From contig CAVBBU010000054.1 in assembly GCA_963593765.1 (NCBI GenBank), positions 1 through 13,215 on the forward strand: a stretch of DNA of 13,215 nucleotides, written 5' to 3'. The position numbers and the translations under genes were made by a program. This document shows, piece after piece, positions 13,141 through 13,215 of the stretch; position 1 is the stretch's first letter, and the number at the start of each line of letters is the position of its first letter. Origin of the DNA: CAVBBU01 sp963593765 (GTDB lineage Bacteria > Bacillota > Clostridia > Lachnospirales > Lachnospiraceae). The notes under the pieces are model-generated. The model was given only the letters and a program-made list of their open reading frames with translations. It was not told the DNA's origin and did no database searches.

Positions 13141-13215
13141 AGGTGACTTGCTTGCTTAGCCCCGTCTTTAGGATTTAGCACTATACTTTTTTGAGAGTTT
13201 AATCTATATAGAGTT

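Overview
The window is an AT-rich stretch in which every protein gene and the one tRNA lie on the minus strand, so transcription runs from right to left. Gene families and order, AGA/ATA-rich codon use, GGAGG-type ribosome binding sites and sigma-A-like promoters point to a low-GC anaerobic Firmicute of the class Clostridia, most like a Lachnospiraceae-type gut bacterium. That assignment is inference; there is no rRNA here. A 10-N gap flanked by two near-identical but not identical copies of the same guaA segment suggests a scaffolded, probably metagenomic, assembly with strain variation.

Layout in the direction of transcription. 13215-12985: a well-formed promoter (UP-like A/T tract, TTGACG, 17-nt spacer, TATACT) drives a tRNA-Gln(CTG). 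12974-12800: a dense cluster of inverted repeats, first a terminator-like hairpin, then a 21-bp hairpin and a GC-rich multi-stem block. 12746-11203: acyl-ACP thioesterase and a CvfB-like S1 RNA-binding protein, joined by an ATGA overlap and ended by a strong terminator. 11129-5868: a promoter overlapped by inverted repeats, then a CdaR/PucR-type regulator, ftsE, ftsX, a coiled-coil M23 peptidoglycan hydrolase and an S41 carboxy-terminal protease. This is a compact cell-wall/division operon in which FtsEX probably controls the exported hydrolase. 5864-3419: a polar or basic amino-acid ABC transporter (lipoprotein, permease, ATPase) with a promoter, an ARG-box-like operator and a terminator. 3437-1: uvrA (excision repair) and guaA (GMP synthase), 3 nt apart; guaA is interrupted by the gap and runs off the left edge.

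Most of the window is ordinary core genome. The parts that stand out are the palindrome cluster at 12800-12934, the candidate ArgR operator at 5802-5825, the inverted repeats over the regulator's own promoter at 11076-11105, an alanine where plant acyl-ACP thioesterases carry a catalytic glutamate, and the allelic duplication in guaA. I did not find a CRISPR array, transposase, phage gene or obvious defence system.
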